Source of the DNA: Dermacentor variabilis
Lineage: Eukaryota; Arthropoda; Arachnida; Ixodida; Ixodidae
NCBI RefSeq assembly: GCF_050947875.1
Contig: NC_134572.1
Coordinates: 153,161,105-153,225,104, forward strand
Direction: 5' to 3'
Length of the DNA stretch: 64,000 nucleotides
Below, one piece after another: positions 1-10,151 of this stretch. Position numbers and translations under genes: made by a program. The notes beneath the pieces are model-generated. The model searched no databases. It was not told where the DNA came from and saw only the letters and a program-made list of their open reading frames with translations. The stretch's first letter is position 1. The number at the start of each line of letters is the position of its first letter.

Positions 1-299
1 GAAACTCTACAACGCAAACTACATTCCTTCTTTCAAGGTAAATCAGCCGCCTGCCCCACCCTCTTTCCCACGAAGTGGGACTAAAAGGCTGTCAAAAAAT
101 TCTTCCTGAAACTCATAGTTCTCATAGTTCACCATAGTTCTCGTCCTCATAGTTCACCCTCCTGGCCTTGAAAGGCAGTCTACTCTTGGAATTCGACACA
201 CCAAACACCACCCCCACTTTGAGAGTATACGGTGGGCAGGGTTAGGCGTTGGTAAAAGGGTAGTTACTGAGAAGGGACAGTACTGTCTATGCAGTCATT

Positions 300-462
300 C
301 CTGTATTTCCTGCGCATGCGCAGTAGCAATCTCTCGTGTGGTACAGGTATGGGGGAATAGCACCTAAGCGGCCGTCATTTGAACGCTAACCACCCGTGGA
401 GTGGGCCACGTTTGCGGTCTTGTGGCGCGGTGTTCAAGCGCTCTGTGCACTACTTTTTCGCA
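300..462 (+). promoter_or_regulatory. Putative promoter/5' UTR with NRF-1-like palindrome
   Basis: The palindrome TGCGCATGCGCA at 311-322 fits the NRF-1 consensus YGCGCAYGCGCR and lies about 140 bp upstream of the conserved ATG at 463. No TATA box is evident. The same position in the second copy reads TGTGCATGCGCA (12675-12686), with one C-to-T change in the first half-site. Promoter activity is inferred from the motif and its position only. Confidence 0.4.
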
Positions 463-745
463 ATGGGCATCGACGTCGATGGTTTGCTCGAAGCAGCCGA
501 GGACAAGATAGCCAAGATTGACAAGAGCAGTCAAGATTTGGGCATCCACAAGCGCCTCCTGCTGTCGAACTTTCTTCAAGAATGGTCCTGGCTGAAAGAT
601 GACGACACCGGGCCAGAACAACCGGCCAGCCGCAAGCGTAGCGGCTCTAGTCCGAGCCCTAAAGCCAAGAAGCGGCGTGTGCAAAAAGAGGCGGCATCCT
701 CGCGGAATCCCGATAGGAGTAGTCGTCGAGCAGCACGCTCCAAAG
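463..745 (+). CDS. Small basic protein, exon 1 (copy 1, apparently intact)
   Basis: The product is not recognised. The ATG at 463 is chosen because it is conserved in the second copy, whereas sequence upstream in that copy is interrupted in frame. Exon 1 encodes 94 residues plus one base. An acidic, probably helical start (MGIDVDGLLEAAEDKIAKID) leads to an LLLSNFLQEW stretch, then a Ser/Pro/Lys/Arg tract (SPSPKAKKRRVQKE) that resembles a nuclear localisation signal. The donor is CAAAG|GTAAGC at 745/746, phase 1, and it joins in frame to the acceptor at 3425/3426. The layout is loosely reminiscent of the N-termini of chromosomal passenger proteins such as INCENP or borealin. That is only a hint, not an assignment. 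Confidence 0.6.
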
Positions 746-2104
746 GTAAGCAACTTTGAAGTCTTTCATTTTTACATCTTTCAAGATTCCGTTTAGCTAT
801 AGCTCCAATACGTATCTTACTGTATGCGACGCGCGTGTTTTTGTCACAGCAATGTGAAGGAAATCATCGAGATCTTATCAGCCCCGTCAATTGAGGAGAC
901 TGCTTGGCGGTATATGCAATTATATAAAGATAACAAAATCATTAAACGCTATGCCTGCTAAGGGCAGTCACACAATTACGACTTGCCATTGATTGAATGC
1001 AGTAGTTACTGCAATTTAATAGCACTCCACTGAAGCAAGACTTTCTAAACTAACTCCGTTTGTCTGGTTACTCTTCATACTTAAGACAGCAATTTTCGAA
1101 AAGGTTTCCAAATCACTTGGCAAAACTTTTGCGTCACCACTTTTGCGTGATTTTTCCCACACGCAATATAAGTTGCGAACTTCAAAGCTTCGAATGTCTT
1201 TCGAAGACATGTCGCTATCAGGGCACAATTTCATGTGATTGAAATTATTGCGTCCCGCACCTACATGGGTGATTCAAAGGTATGATAAGCATTCGATGCA
1301 AGCGCTTCTATTGCACTCATAGTATAGAAATTAACGTTATCATTCATTGGTTCTGTAACTCAATGTGCTTAAGCCGGATGCTGGGCACCTATGAAAGCTG
1401 TCACACCAGTTGTGATTTTTCTCTACCATTCATACGACTGTCTTCATGTTGTGACAACTACACATTACTGTACCTACCTTTTTATTTTTCAAATAATAAT
1501 TTTACTCATTCACTTGTCAAAATTCTGGTAGTAGAAGTTATCCCGTGCATATCTCGAGTGAGCGGCAGCTAGTTTTTCACGTACAGTGCGACAATGTTTT
1601 TTTTTTAACAGCACGTTTCTGCCATGCAGCAAATAATTTTTATAATAGCATTAGGGATTTTAGAAACTTGCAGGTCTGTGGCATGAAAAATTAGAATTTT
1701 ATAACAAATTTGACGGTCTCGTTTTACTGGCTCACTCATAACAGTAGGTATAGCAAAATGGCTTCGCCTTGATGAAGTGGCATAAAATTTCCGTTTATTT
1801 TCTTCAGAGTGCTCATTAAAAGTAAAAATTTATGAAAATTATTTATCCCACGAGTATTCTAATTAGCAGACTATTGCTTGCAATATGTCCTAGAAATGAT
1901 AATGAACTGGAAAACACCCGTGTTTGCTATTCCCACTATTTAAGAAATACGCGTCCGCTCCGCCTACTGCAATAGCGAGTACACTAATTACAATATTGTT
2001 AATATATCTTGTCACAAGGTCTATTTCTGATTTCCCGTTTCCCGCAACTGCTGTCGTGTCTGTGGCGTTTCCTTGCCATCTCGAGGACCTTTTCTCAGTA
2101 AACA

Positions 2105-2261
2105 CCCTCTCCACCTTTCTTTATGGCGGAATTTCGAGCGAAGAGCGGGCGAGCTGTTTTCGTATCGCGACAGCATCGGTTCCCACCTATTCTCCGCTTC
2201 TCTCTCCCTCTTTTCCATCATTCTATCTAGCTTCCCTCTGGACTTGCACGTTCGCAGAAAG
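2105..2261 (+). other. Conserved intronic block with strong splice donor
   Basis: This block matches 14525-14682 in copy 2. It includes a shared stretch reading ERRxGELFxYR in one frame, and ends in a strong donor in both copies (GCAGAAAG|GTAAGCGCTG). In copy 1, the frame that would continue into the next block has a TAG at 2228, so the block is more likely a 5' UTR exon than coding. It could be the first exon of a nested gene or an alternative first exon. It could also simply be conserved through the duplication. Confidence 0.3.
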
Positions 2262-2313
2262 GTAAGCGCTGTAATTTTCGCACTGCTGTTAGACGGGTCA
2301 CGGATAATTACAG

Positions 2314-2621
2314 CTGTCAAGAGCCTAATGGGGCGACGCATAGAAGAGCTCCAGAGGAGATTGTGCACATTCCACGCGGTGCAAATGTCGAAACGTATGT
2401 CGCGTCGTCTTTGCTCTGTGTCGCGCACTTTGAACCACCGCCTGACGTGGTGTGCCAGACAGCAGCAGTGGGAAGGGCGGAGCAATAGGCAAAGAAAGTT
2501 TCCCTTTAAGAGTAATTTATGGTCACAGGGCCCAATGGCGTTGTGTGTCACAGGAAGCCTTGTGCATACTACATGCATTGTTGCCGGCATGTATGTCTTT
2601 ATATCCAAAGTTAATTCTTAA
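2314..2621 (+). CDS. Possible coiled-coil exon in intron 1, unrecognised
   Basis: A good acceptor (ATAATTACAG) at 2313 is matched in copy 2, and is preceded by a possible 52-nt intron (2262-2313). The open frame contains an ATG at 2328 and reads GRRIEELQRRLC, then SKRMSRRL, SVSRTL and CARQQQW, which looks helical and basic. The phase of the acceptor (2 nt completing a codon) also fits direct splicing from the 745 donor. This could therefore be an alternative internal exon of the main gene or part of a nested gene. Copy 2 (from 14734) has a 1-nt indel in this exon and a stop after the Gln run. Coding status is uncertain. Confidence 0.25.
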
Positions 2622-2707
2622 ATGTAGCGCTTCCATTGAGAGAACTAGTATTTACCTTTCGCAATGTATTTATGTTTACAATCAGCGAGTATTCCATTTG
2701 AAAACAA

Positions 2708-2713
2708 AATAAA
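2708..2713 (+). terminator. AATAAA poly(A) signal candidate
   Basis: AATAAA occurs 87 bp after the end of the open frame in the conserved intronic block. It is not preserved at the corresponding place in copy 2 (about 15125-15140). It could end a nested transcript, or be chance in AT-rich DNA. Confidence 0.2.
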
Positions 2714-3425
2714 CAATACATCACTCGTCATTTGAAATGTTTGAAATTGAATTTGAAGTGAGTTTGAAGCATTTGCAGTTTCGCATTACGACTCTTTCCA
2801 TAATCTGACATACCTTCCCCATTGCTTTCGGAAATAATGTCATTCACCTAAATATTACGTACATCGTCGCAAGCCTAATAGTGCGTGCATAGTTTGTGCA
2901 ATATCTGTTCTACGGGACACGTTTCGGAATCATTTCCGAGGTGCAGATTGCGTCATGTTGAATAAGGCAGGCACATGTGATCTCAACCCTGCTAGCTTCC
3001 ATCACCAGGTGCCCCTCCCTCATTTTTCAGTTATGCTGCTACATCGTGCCGTGAGACGAGGGGTATTGAAGATGGCCTAACATGTGCCATAACATTACGA
3101 CCCTCTGCTGTGACGTGTTTCGTCATAGTATGTATAATTGAAAAATCAGAATAATCTATAAAATTGTTATAACCATAATCCTTTGTGACAACAGTGGCAT
3201 GCCTTGAGTATTCAAAACTTGGTCGCGCGTGATGCCTCTATAAGAAACTGCGGTGTAAGCTTGAACTTTCATAATCAGTGGAGTGGATTCATGTCTAATG
3301 GTGAAAACAACTGCTTCTTATACCAAACTACAACGTGTGCTTTAACCGCCAAAGCTTAAGTGTCAATGTGATTTGGTGACTAATATTGTTGCTGACAAGC
3401 TTTTTTTGTGTCATTTTCACTCCAG

Positions 3426-3670
3426 CCAAACAGGAGAGCCGTGCCCGTCGTCGACGGTGCCGTGCGGAAGCCGTGCCGTCCGACACCAGTTGTGTTCGAG
3501 AAGTCCAACCAGTGCACCCGGTGGCTTGCCCTCTCCCCATTCTTTACGAAGCAAAGCCGTGCAACACAAGCGAGTGGGATTGGCTCTTCATGGACGTCTA
3601 CGACCTGCCAACCGACGCCCCTGTGCCTGACCCGGACTTGTCGTTTCTTGAGCAACACGCAGCTGTGTGA
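3426..3670 (+). CDS. Small basic protein, exon 2 (copy 1, terminal coding exon)
   Basis: This exon starts after the acceptor TTTCACTCCAG and joins exon 1 in phase 1 (G|CC gives Ala). It adds 81 residues, for a 175-aa protein ending at TGA 3668-3670. It begins with an Arg-rich run (KQESRARRRRCRAEAV). The tail is the best conserved part: CPLPILYEAKPCNT, then EWDWLF, then DVYDLPTD, then an acidic, Pro-rich end at SFLEQ. The same frame is open over its full length in copy 2 with mostly conservative changes, which is the main evidence that it is coding. No enzyme motif was seen. Function is unknown, and the charge pattern suggests a nuclear or nucleic-acid-associated protein. Confidence 0.65.
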
Positions 3671-3980
3671 TTATTCCATTGGATTTTTTACTCTTTTACT
3701 GTTAACTGGCTATTTTCTCGCTGATATGACGAGACCAGCGCGTACCTATACCTAGGTGCTAAGTTTTTAGATGTCCCTCCCGTGCACAAGGATAACATAT
3801 TGTGTGATGACGATTTCTTTTATTTATGGTCACACAGTCTCCAATTTGCTATGTTACGTTCTTGCTACTACATGCATGACATCTGCGTGCAAAGCGCTAA
3901 CATGTTAAAACGATTGTGCCTGTGTCACTGTATCTGACTGTGCATTTCGATTTTAATAAAGAAAGTCTGTTTTGCACCTG
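3671..3980 (+). terminator. 3' UTR and AATAAA poly(A) signal of the small basic-protein gene
   Basis: AATAAA at 3955-3960 is followed by a T/G-rich stretch (about 3966-3998), as expected for cleavage and polyadenylation. The UTR and signal align with copy 2, where AATAAA is at 16351-16356. This gives a coherent 3' end about 290 bp after the stop. Confidence 0.55.
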
Positions 3981-4996
3981 ACAAGCTTTGTTTTTCCTTC
4001 ATCAACTGGAAAGGTACGGGACATTCCGCCGTCGCAATCTCAATGAAGCGACAATTGCTGATCACACCAAGTGTTCCTACTCTCTTCAATTTCACCCTTT
4101 TCATGGCAGTACGGCCTGTTAACTGCATGGGGTATTCCAACCTTGGAGTGCGTTGTCGGCTACATATGCATTATTTATATTTTCTTACGTTCTGCATACA
4201 AATATAAGCTTGGGGTTCTTGGATTTCAGGAGATTGTTCTGACGCATTTTCTTTAGCAGACGCCTGATTATTGGGTCACGTGATAGCCGCTGTGTTACCA
4301 CCGCCGCTCCATCGGAACAGAGGACCTTCAGTGTGAATGGGAAAAGTATACGATGGTGATCATTTTTAGATTTTACGGAATTTTTGCAAGTCGCCTGTGT
4401 AGATAGCATAATTCTTTGATTTGCGTTATTAAACAACAAATTATTTCCATATTGACTGGCCATCTTGCAATTTACGCATTTTAGCCGTTGAGGTTGCTGT
4501 ACGTATTCATTTCAAATTAATTTCAACGGCGGCAATAGTTTTCGCACAGTTTTTTAGAATGTGTGTTGCCAAGTACATCGGCATTGCAGTCGATTTCGAG
4601 TTTGAATGCCAAATTAACGTTTTGTAAAATTGGGTGGTGCAACCGTGCATACTTAAGGCGATTTTGATGGCGCATATCTCTAAACTGGTGTCATTCCGTA
4701 AAATTCAACGTGGAAATGCCTTTCACACTCACCGGCTCCAAATCATAAATGCTAAATCGTAAAGTCAATAAATCACAGGAAAAATTTATGTATTGTTAGT
4801 TAATTGAATGTGTTTCAATTTCTCATGCAAGTAACGTAGGCCTCTCGGAATTTTTCAGTTGAAGGAATAGACGTATGTTGTCTGCTACAGGCAATTTCTA
4901 AATATTACGTAAAAACTAAAAAGGATGGCTGCGTACGTCGCACTCGAAGTATCTATGCTCGTACTAGATTTTTAATAAAAATTCTTTTGTTAAAGA
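3981..4996. other. Non-coding duplicated sequence
   Basis: This AT-rich DNA aligns with about 16370-17430 of copy 2. No ORF is shared between the copies, and no RNA gene or mobile element was recognised. Confidence 0.5.
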
Positions 4997-5985
4997 GTCC
5001 CACGCCAAGTCTGGCGATTTCGAGGTGACAAGCGCAGAGCATGCAATGCGCGCCAACGATCGTGTTATCAAAGAACTACATCCCTACGCTCCGCGGAACG
5101 TTCCGAACGCCATTTCTCCTTTCCCTCGCGGCGACAGCGCTCGAAGCCGGACGGTGACGTACTCGTGTCCCTGCGCCTACGTACTCGTGTCTGCAGTGTA
5201 ACCTCGCTCGTGGTGACAAGGCAGTATCAGTTATTTGTGTGATCTGTTGTTTGCATTCAAGAATTGAAGTTTAGCGAAATAATAAAACACACAAACGGAA
5301 TGTCTGCGTGCTTTTTGTTTTACTTCGCACCGAAGCGAGAGAGATGTACTTCCGCTCCGTGTGCTTGTTCCCACAGTCGTGCAGTCACGTCCGAAGGTAA
5401 AGAAACTGCCAATTTCTACCGTGTTCCAGCGCGTGATCATGCTCTGCGATCCACTTGTTCTGCCTCCTGCCTCAGTATTCCTGTAGCGCTTAATTATACC
5501 GCTTATCATATGTTCTTGTGCACATTGCGTAAAATCGTGCGGCGCGAAACGAGACAATTACAACAGCTCGAGCGCAACGGCGTCAGCAAAAGTGCGCAGC
5601 GCTGCAAAAGCGAGGAGAAAAAAAAAATGAAGGCGGGGACCGTGCCGTATGCATCATCCGATCCCCGAAATCCGGTAGGGCAGAACGCCGGCTAGTAATT
5701 TCGCTTGCGGAGGCTAGATGGGCCAAGTGGAAAGTGTCTGTTTTTGCAATGAAACTCGCCTTCTGAAATCATGGGTTCGCGGCACTGAAATAAATAATTA
5801 TCTCTAGGCTATTAATGAGCCGATATGAAAAATCTTTGCGACAAAACGCTCCCTGGAGGACACGTAACAACTTGCAGCGTACAAACAAAATTTTCTATGG
5901 GACCTGGTGAGATGTCTTACATCAGGTTCCCAAGAGGTGCCATGTTAATAGGTCCTTCTGCAGCGAAAACTACACAGAAACATTA
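4997..5985. repeat. Block present only in copy 1 (insertion or copy-2 deletion)
   Basis: Copy 2 has only about 80 bp of unrelated sequence at the matching place (about 17430-17510). The block starts with GC-rich sequence, including the palindrome GGAACGTTCC at 5095-5104. It contains a 143-codon open frame at 5264-5695 (plus strand) that matches nothing I recognise. TTAA occurs at both apparent junctions, but I could not define terminal repeats or a target duplication. It may be an unclassified mobile element. Confidence 0.45.
5264..5695 (+). CDS. Unrecognised 143-codon ORF in the copy-1-specific block
   Basis: The frame is long for this AT-rich neighbourhood. It encodes a Cys/Ser/Arg-rich product (for example CTSAPCACSHSRAV near residues 29-42) with a basic C-terminal third (KSEEKKKMK). 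No domain is evident. It contains splice-like sites (GAAG|GTAAAG near 5395 and TTCCAG near 5429), so it may be neither a single exon nor coding at all. Confidence 0.15.
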   Translation: MKFSEIIKHTNGMSACFLFYFAPKRERCTSAPCACSHSRAVTSEGKETANFYRVPARDHALRSTCSASCLSIPVALNYTAYHMFLCTLRKIVRRETRQLQQLERNGVSKSAQRCKSEEKKKMKAGTVPYASSDPRNPVGQNAG

Positions 5986-6895
5986 AGGTGGTGTTCCAAC
6001 TCCGGCGGTACGCGCTCCTCATTGTGGTCATTGTTTACGGACGCACTGTGTTTTCTGCGCTCATTGGACGGATGTAGATCATATTGCATTGGAAAGCTAA
6101 CTTTTGGCGCTTTCCAATGACGCCTAGTATTATGGCCTAGCTTAAAGAGTTATCTGACGCCACTCAAAACAGTGTGAGGAAAAAACGGCATTTTGCTGTA
6201 CTAGTTTCAATTGGACTGCGTTTCCGTCAAAACTGTTCAACATAACAAAATGAAGTTTGCTGTGTCCTTAAATGGAAGTTTCTACAATGTTTCTATGAAG
6301 GTATATTGCGTGTGAAGCAATGAGAAATTTATTTAGGTCCTCTTAAAAATGGGCGAAACACTAGGTTTGGGAATGAATTTTTTCCCTTTTTAAACAAGAA
6401 GAACATTTAGTGTTTTTCGAGGTTACAGTGCACTTATCTATTCGAGGTTGTTTTGTTTTCTGATTAACAGTTGATGAGTCATTATTATTTCAACTTGGCT
6501 ATTTATGGCTTCACTTCGTCACGCATTAGGGAAGAAGAGGCAAAACTATTCAAGCTGTAACTCAGAAATTTTCAATTATCAAGCATCAAGCCCTTCCCCG
6601 CAATTCTAAGCAGGTAAAGTTTTCTTATGTTGAATAAGGAACGTACGAAGGAGCCGTGAATTTAACAAACTTTTCTGCTGGCCAGGTCCCTCAAATTGAC
6701 ATTCTTTTTCATGTACACGCTAATTGACAACGTGTGCTGCACATCAGTAGCGCCATACAATGTTTTGCAACTACTAGCATTCACTAGTTTTACTAAGCAG
6801 TGCCTGAAACAGAGGATGTCCAATAAATAGCAAATCTTACAGGCTTTTGCTAGTGGCGCCATCTGCGCAAAATCGCATTAAGCTGTTTCATGTGT
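5986..6895. other. Non-coding duplicated sequence, right part of copy 1
   Basis: This aligns with about 17510-18385. Shared landmarks include GCTGGCCAGGTCCCTCAAAT and ACAACGTGTGCTGCACATCA. No gene was recognised. The alignment stops where the hairpin cluster begins. Confidence 0.55.
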
Positions 6896-6900
6896 GGGGA

Positions 6901-6995
6901 TGCGAGACTCTCGCGCGTCCCCTGATATCTCGCGCGAGAGTCTCGCATCGACGCGCGAGAGACTCGCGCGTCGTTGCCGTGTAACAGCAACGACG
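6901..6995. repeat. Cluster of three perfect inverted repeats at the edge of a LINE
   Basis: Hairpin 1 has 17-nt perfect arms at 6901-6917 and 6931-6947 with a 13-nt loop, built on TCTCGCGCG-type sequence. Hairpin 2 has 11-nt perfect arms at 6949-6959 and 6963-6973 with a 3-nt loop. Hairpin 3 has 9-nt perfect arms at 6969-6977 and 6987-6995 with a 9-nt loop. Hairpins 2 and 3 share 6969-6973, so they cannot both form on one strand. The cluster lies between the duplicated sequence and the truncated LINE. Its origin is unknown. Confidence 0.8.
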
Positions 6996-7312
6996 CACAC
7001 TCCCATTACCAACATAGAATCATGGTCATGCGATCTACTGTCTGAAACTAAATCGGCCACCCGCATTATCACAACAGACGCCCCGACCGAGCGCATGGTC
7101 AGTGGACTCGCCCACCTTATCGAGGCCAAATCATTCATCCTCCCTAGATGGAAGGAACAACGGCTCAATAGAAGACTCAGAAGGAAGGTCGCACTTCTCA
7201 ACAAGGAAATTCAAGCACACTGCCGCGTTCTAAGTCAACATCAATGGACAGAGCTCTTTCACTCTCTAGACGGGCAACTGCACCGCCCCCGCTCGTGGAA
7301 AATCCTCAAACA

Positions 7313-7497
7313 TTTGATTGATAGCACCACCACCAGCTCATATCAACAAGATCGACTCACCAAGCTTTTATTCACAGAAAGCAAGACGCATGGCCAGGAC
7401 CACGTTTGATTTGATAGCCCCACCACCGGCTGATATCAACAAGATCGACTCACTAAGCTTTTATTCACAGAAAGCAAGACGCATGGCCAGGACCACG
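7313..7497 (+). repeat. Tandem 92/93-bp duplication inside the LINE
   Basis: 7313-7404 and 7405-7497 are near-identical direct repeats, both ending in GCATGGCCAGGACCACG. Their position before the RT domain and their high identity suggest a later slippage or unequal-crossover event within this copy. The 92-bp length difference is not a multiple of three, so it also shifts the frame. Confidence 0.85.
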
Positions 7498-7598
7498 TTA
7501 AGAATAGCTAATGTCAAAAGTACATCCCATCTGGGCCCACTCAAACTCACGGGCCATACACAGGGACCTCCAACCCTGCCCTTGATGAAGATTTCAGC

Positions 7599-8387
7599 GT
7601 GGCAGAGATTCATGCTGCCCTGCATAAGCTGAACAGCCGTTCGGCACCAGGCCCAGATGGTGTTACGAATAAAACACTAAGAAATCTAGATGACCCCTCG
7701 GTGCAACAACTCACCGAATACATCAACAACTGCTGGCGCCAGGGATCCATTCCCCCGACATGGAAAACGGCCAAAGTAATTCTCATCGCCAAACCCGGCA
7801 AGCCATCTAGCCTCGCCAATCTCCGGCCCATATCGCTAACTTCAAGTGTAGGCAACGTCATGGAGCACGCACTCCTAACCCGTGTAAACACTCACCTCGA
7901 AGACACATGTGCTTACCCCCACTCGATAATTGGCTTTAGACAGCATCTTTCCACCCAAGACGCTATGCTCCAACTTCAGCATGAAATCCTAGATGGCAAA
8001 TCCCGTCACACGAAGGCGATCTTGGGCCTTGACCTCGAGCGCGCCTTCGATAACATAAGGCACTCCACCATCCTCGAACGCATCTCCTTGCTCAACCTTG
8101 GAGAACGCACTTACATCTACGTAAGAGACTTTCTATCCAATCGGAAGGCCTTCTTGTCGGTCGGAGACATTCGATCGGAAGAATTCTCCCTCGGCAGCAC
8201 GGGCCCACCGCAAGGCTCTGTCATTTCCCCAATACTGTTTAATCTGGTTATGCTCGGATTAGCACAAGAACTACAAAAACTCGACGGCATTGAGCACACC
8301 ATATACGCCGACGACATTACAATCTGGGCTGCAAAGGCAGTGACGGCCAAATCGAAACTGCCCTACAAGGCGCCATTGACGTCGTAG
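7599..8387 (+). pseudogene. LINE reverse transcriptase fragment
   Basis: The RT fingers and palm are readable over 262 codons. The RT entry motif SAPGPDGVTNK is near residues 14-24, LRPISLTS near 75, GLDLERAFDNIRHS in the first catalytic palm motif, PPQGSVISPILFN, and the catalytic box IYADDITIW near residue 240. Both catalytic Asp of YADD are intact. After YADD the reading shifts frame, so the thumb is not continuous with the RT. This is a retroelement relic, not a host gene. Confidence 0.85.
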
Positions 8388-8672
8388 AAAATTGTCTTGA
8401 AGGCACGGGACTTCGCTGTTCCCCTGAAAAGTCGGAGCTTCTCCTATACCGCCCCACACTCCGTGGACGCCCCCCGCGGGGCTCCACGAATAAACGCCAC
8501 TACGAGGAAATAGAGCTCGGGATGGCAGACCTATACCCGTGGTCCCTAGCATCCGCGTTCCTGGTATGACCATAGAAGCCAGCGGAGCTAACTCTACGGC
8601 TATCTCCAAGATCCTTCGACAGACCGCTAATACATCCAGACTGCTGAAACGAGTGACCAACCGGCGAGGGGT

Positions 8673-9923
8673 ATGAAGGAAGGAAGTCTCATCCGCCTTG
8701 TCCAATCTTTTATCGTCGGTCACATTACTTACGTTGCGCCCTTTCTCAACTGGTACAAAGCTGAAAAGACTAAACTGGACATCATCATCAGAGCAGCCTA
8801 TAAGCAGGCCTTAGGACTACCCAACCTCACCAGCACGGAACTTCTACTACAATTAGGTATCCACAACACGCTAGACGAGTTAATCGAGGCCCAACGTCGA
8901 TCTCAACTTGAGCGGCTTACCCTCACGGAAACGGGCCGCAGCATTCTAAACAACCTTAATATTACCGACCGCCATCAACATGGAGACAAACGCCCAATAC
9001 CACGCGACATTCAGCAATGGATACACGCGGATCCTATTCCGAAAAACATGCACCCAGACTACAACAAAGAACGCAGGAAGGCACGAGCTACCTCCCTCAT
9101 CAAATCTTATGCCAACACCGCAGGCGTCACCTTCGTCGACGCAGCTGAGTACCAAGATGGACGGCGCTTTGCGGCGGTTACCACAGCAGGCGGCTTGCTG
9201 CGACATGCTGCCAGCATCATTACCGAAAATGCCGAGATAGCCGAGGAAGTGGCCATCGCCCTGGCCACTCTTGACCCAGCCTGTCACACCATACTGAGCG
9301 ATTCTCGCGCAGCAATCAACAACTACATCAAAGGTCGTATTTCTCATCAATCACTCCGTATCTTACAACAAACCCCGCATTCGTCTGAAAATAAAATCAC
9401 CCTCGTCTGGATCCCAGCACACGCCGGCGTTGTCCACCCGCACCTCACCAACCTCAACGAGGTTACACACTCCGTAGCACGAGGACTAGTCAACCGTGCC
9501 GGAGACGATGCAGGAGCACCCGCAGAACGCGACTGCCTTACAAGATACAACGACCTTGTGAAGTCATTTTACCTAGCAAGAATAACCTTCCCCACCTCTC
9601 ACCGCAAGTTAAACAGAGCACAGGCAACCACCCTTCGCCTGTTACAGACGAATACATACCCCTCCCTCACACTCTATCACACCATATACCCCGACATCTA
9701 CCCGAGCCAGACGTGCAAGGTCTGTAAAACTGAATAAGCAACACTCCCCCACATGCTATGGGAGTGCAAACATCGATACCCAGACCTTAATCCTGTGACC
9801 CTCTCGTCGAGATGGCACGCCGCCCTGCGCAGCTCCCATCTCGACGACCAAATCTGGGCGACCAAGCAGGCCTACGAAGCGGCGAAGAGGCAAGACCTCG
9901 ACGTCCCATCGTGGGAGGCCTAG
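8673..9923 (+). pseudogene. LINE RT tail, RNase H and zinc-knuckle fragment
   Basis: An open frame of 354 codons (8673-9737) continues after one TAA (9735-9737) to a TAG at 9921-9923. The RNase H core is visible: TFVDAAEY (first Asp), ENAEIAEEVAIA (Glu), ILSDSRAAINN (second Asp), and WIPAHAGV. A CCHC-like element, CKVCKTE-stop-ATLPHMLWEC, spans the TAA. The C-terminal motif SSHLDDQIWATKQAYEAAKR is typical of tick LINE 3' ends. Only one stop interrupts this half, so it is less decayed than the RT half. Confidence 0.8.
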
Positions 9924-9971
9924 GCCCAGCCGACTGAACTGCTGGTGCCCATTAAAGTTCACTCTCTCTCT

Positions 9972-10151
9972 GGATTCCAAGGGAAGGGAAGCGTAGCAGG
10001 GGGCGGCAGAAAGTTAGGTGGGCGGATGAGATTAAGAAGTTTGCAGGGACGACATGACCACAATTAGTACATGACCGGGGTAGTTGGAGAAGTATGGGAG
10101 AGGCCTTTGCTCTGCATTGGGCGTAACCAGGCTGCTGCTGATGATGATGAT
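9972..10151 (+). mobile_element. RTE-type LINE 3' end fragment
   Basis: This is near-identical to the last 180 bp of the RTE element at 26010-26190 and to 38698-38900. It ends in a (TGATGA)n tail, usual for RTE elements. It abuts the 3' end of the I-type LINE with no spacer. Confidence 0.85.

Larger units (their letters stand above)
746..3425 (+). other. Intron 1 of the small basic-protein gene
   Basis: The intron runs from GTAAGC at 746 to TTTCACTCCAG at 3425 (2680 bp). It is mostly AT-rich, and most of it can be aligned with the copy-2 intron. The exception is about 1080-1230, where the copies differ strongly. It contains the conserved block at 2105-2713, described separately. No transposon was recognised inside it. 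Confidence 0.55.
1..6895 (+). repeat. Tandem segmental duplication, copy 1
   Basis: This stretch aligns collinearly with about 12365-18385 at an offset of 12364 to 12396 bp. Matches seen by eye include the first 30 bases, both exons of the small basic-protein gene, a block in its intron, its 3' UTR with poly(A) signal, and downstream non-coding sequence up to about 6895. The left end lies outside the window. The copies differ by many substitutions and small indels, so the duplication is not recent. Copy 1 alone carries an extra block at about 4997-5985. The right end is where a LINE-associated hairpin cluster begins. Confidence 0.85.
6999..9970 (+). mobile_element. I-type LINE, 5'-truncated and decayed
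   Basis: This non-LTR retrotransposon fragment carries, in order, the spacer upstream of the RT, a reverse transcriptase, an RNase H domain, a C-terminal zinc knuckle and a 3' UTR. No endonuclease or gag is visible, so the 5' half is missing. An RNase H after the RT places it in the I superfamily. The ORF is broken by frameshifts near 8350, 8540 and 8655 and by a stop at 9735-9737. The 3' end is at about 9970 (CATTAAAG then CT repeats). Confidence 0.85.

Noticed and set aside
2021..2608. 195-codon minus-strand ORF
   Set aside because: It lies opposite the conserved intronic block, has no motif, and its frame is not conserved in copy 2.
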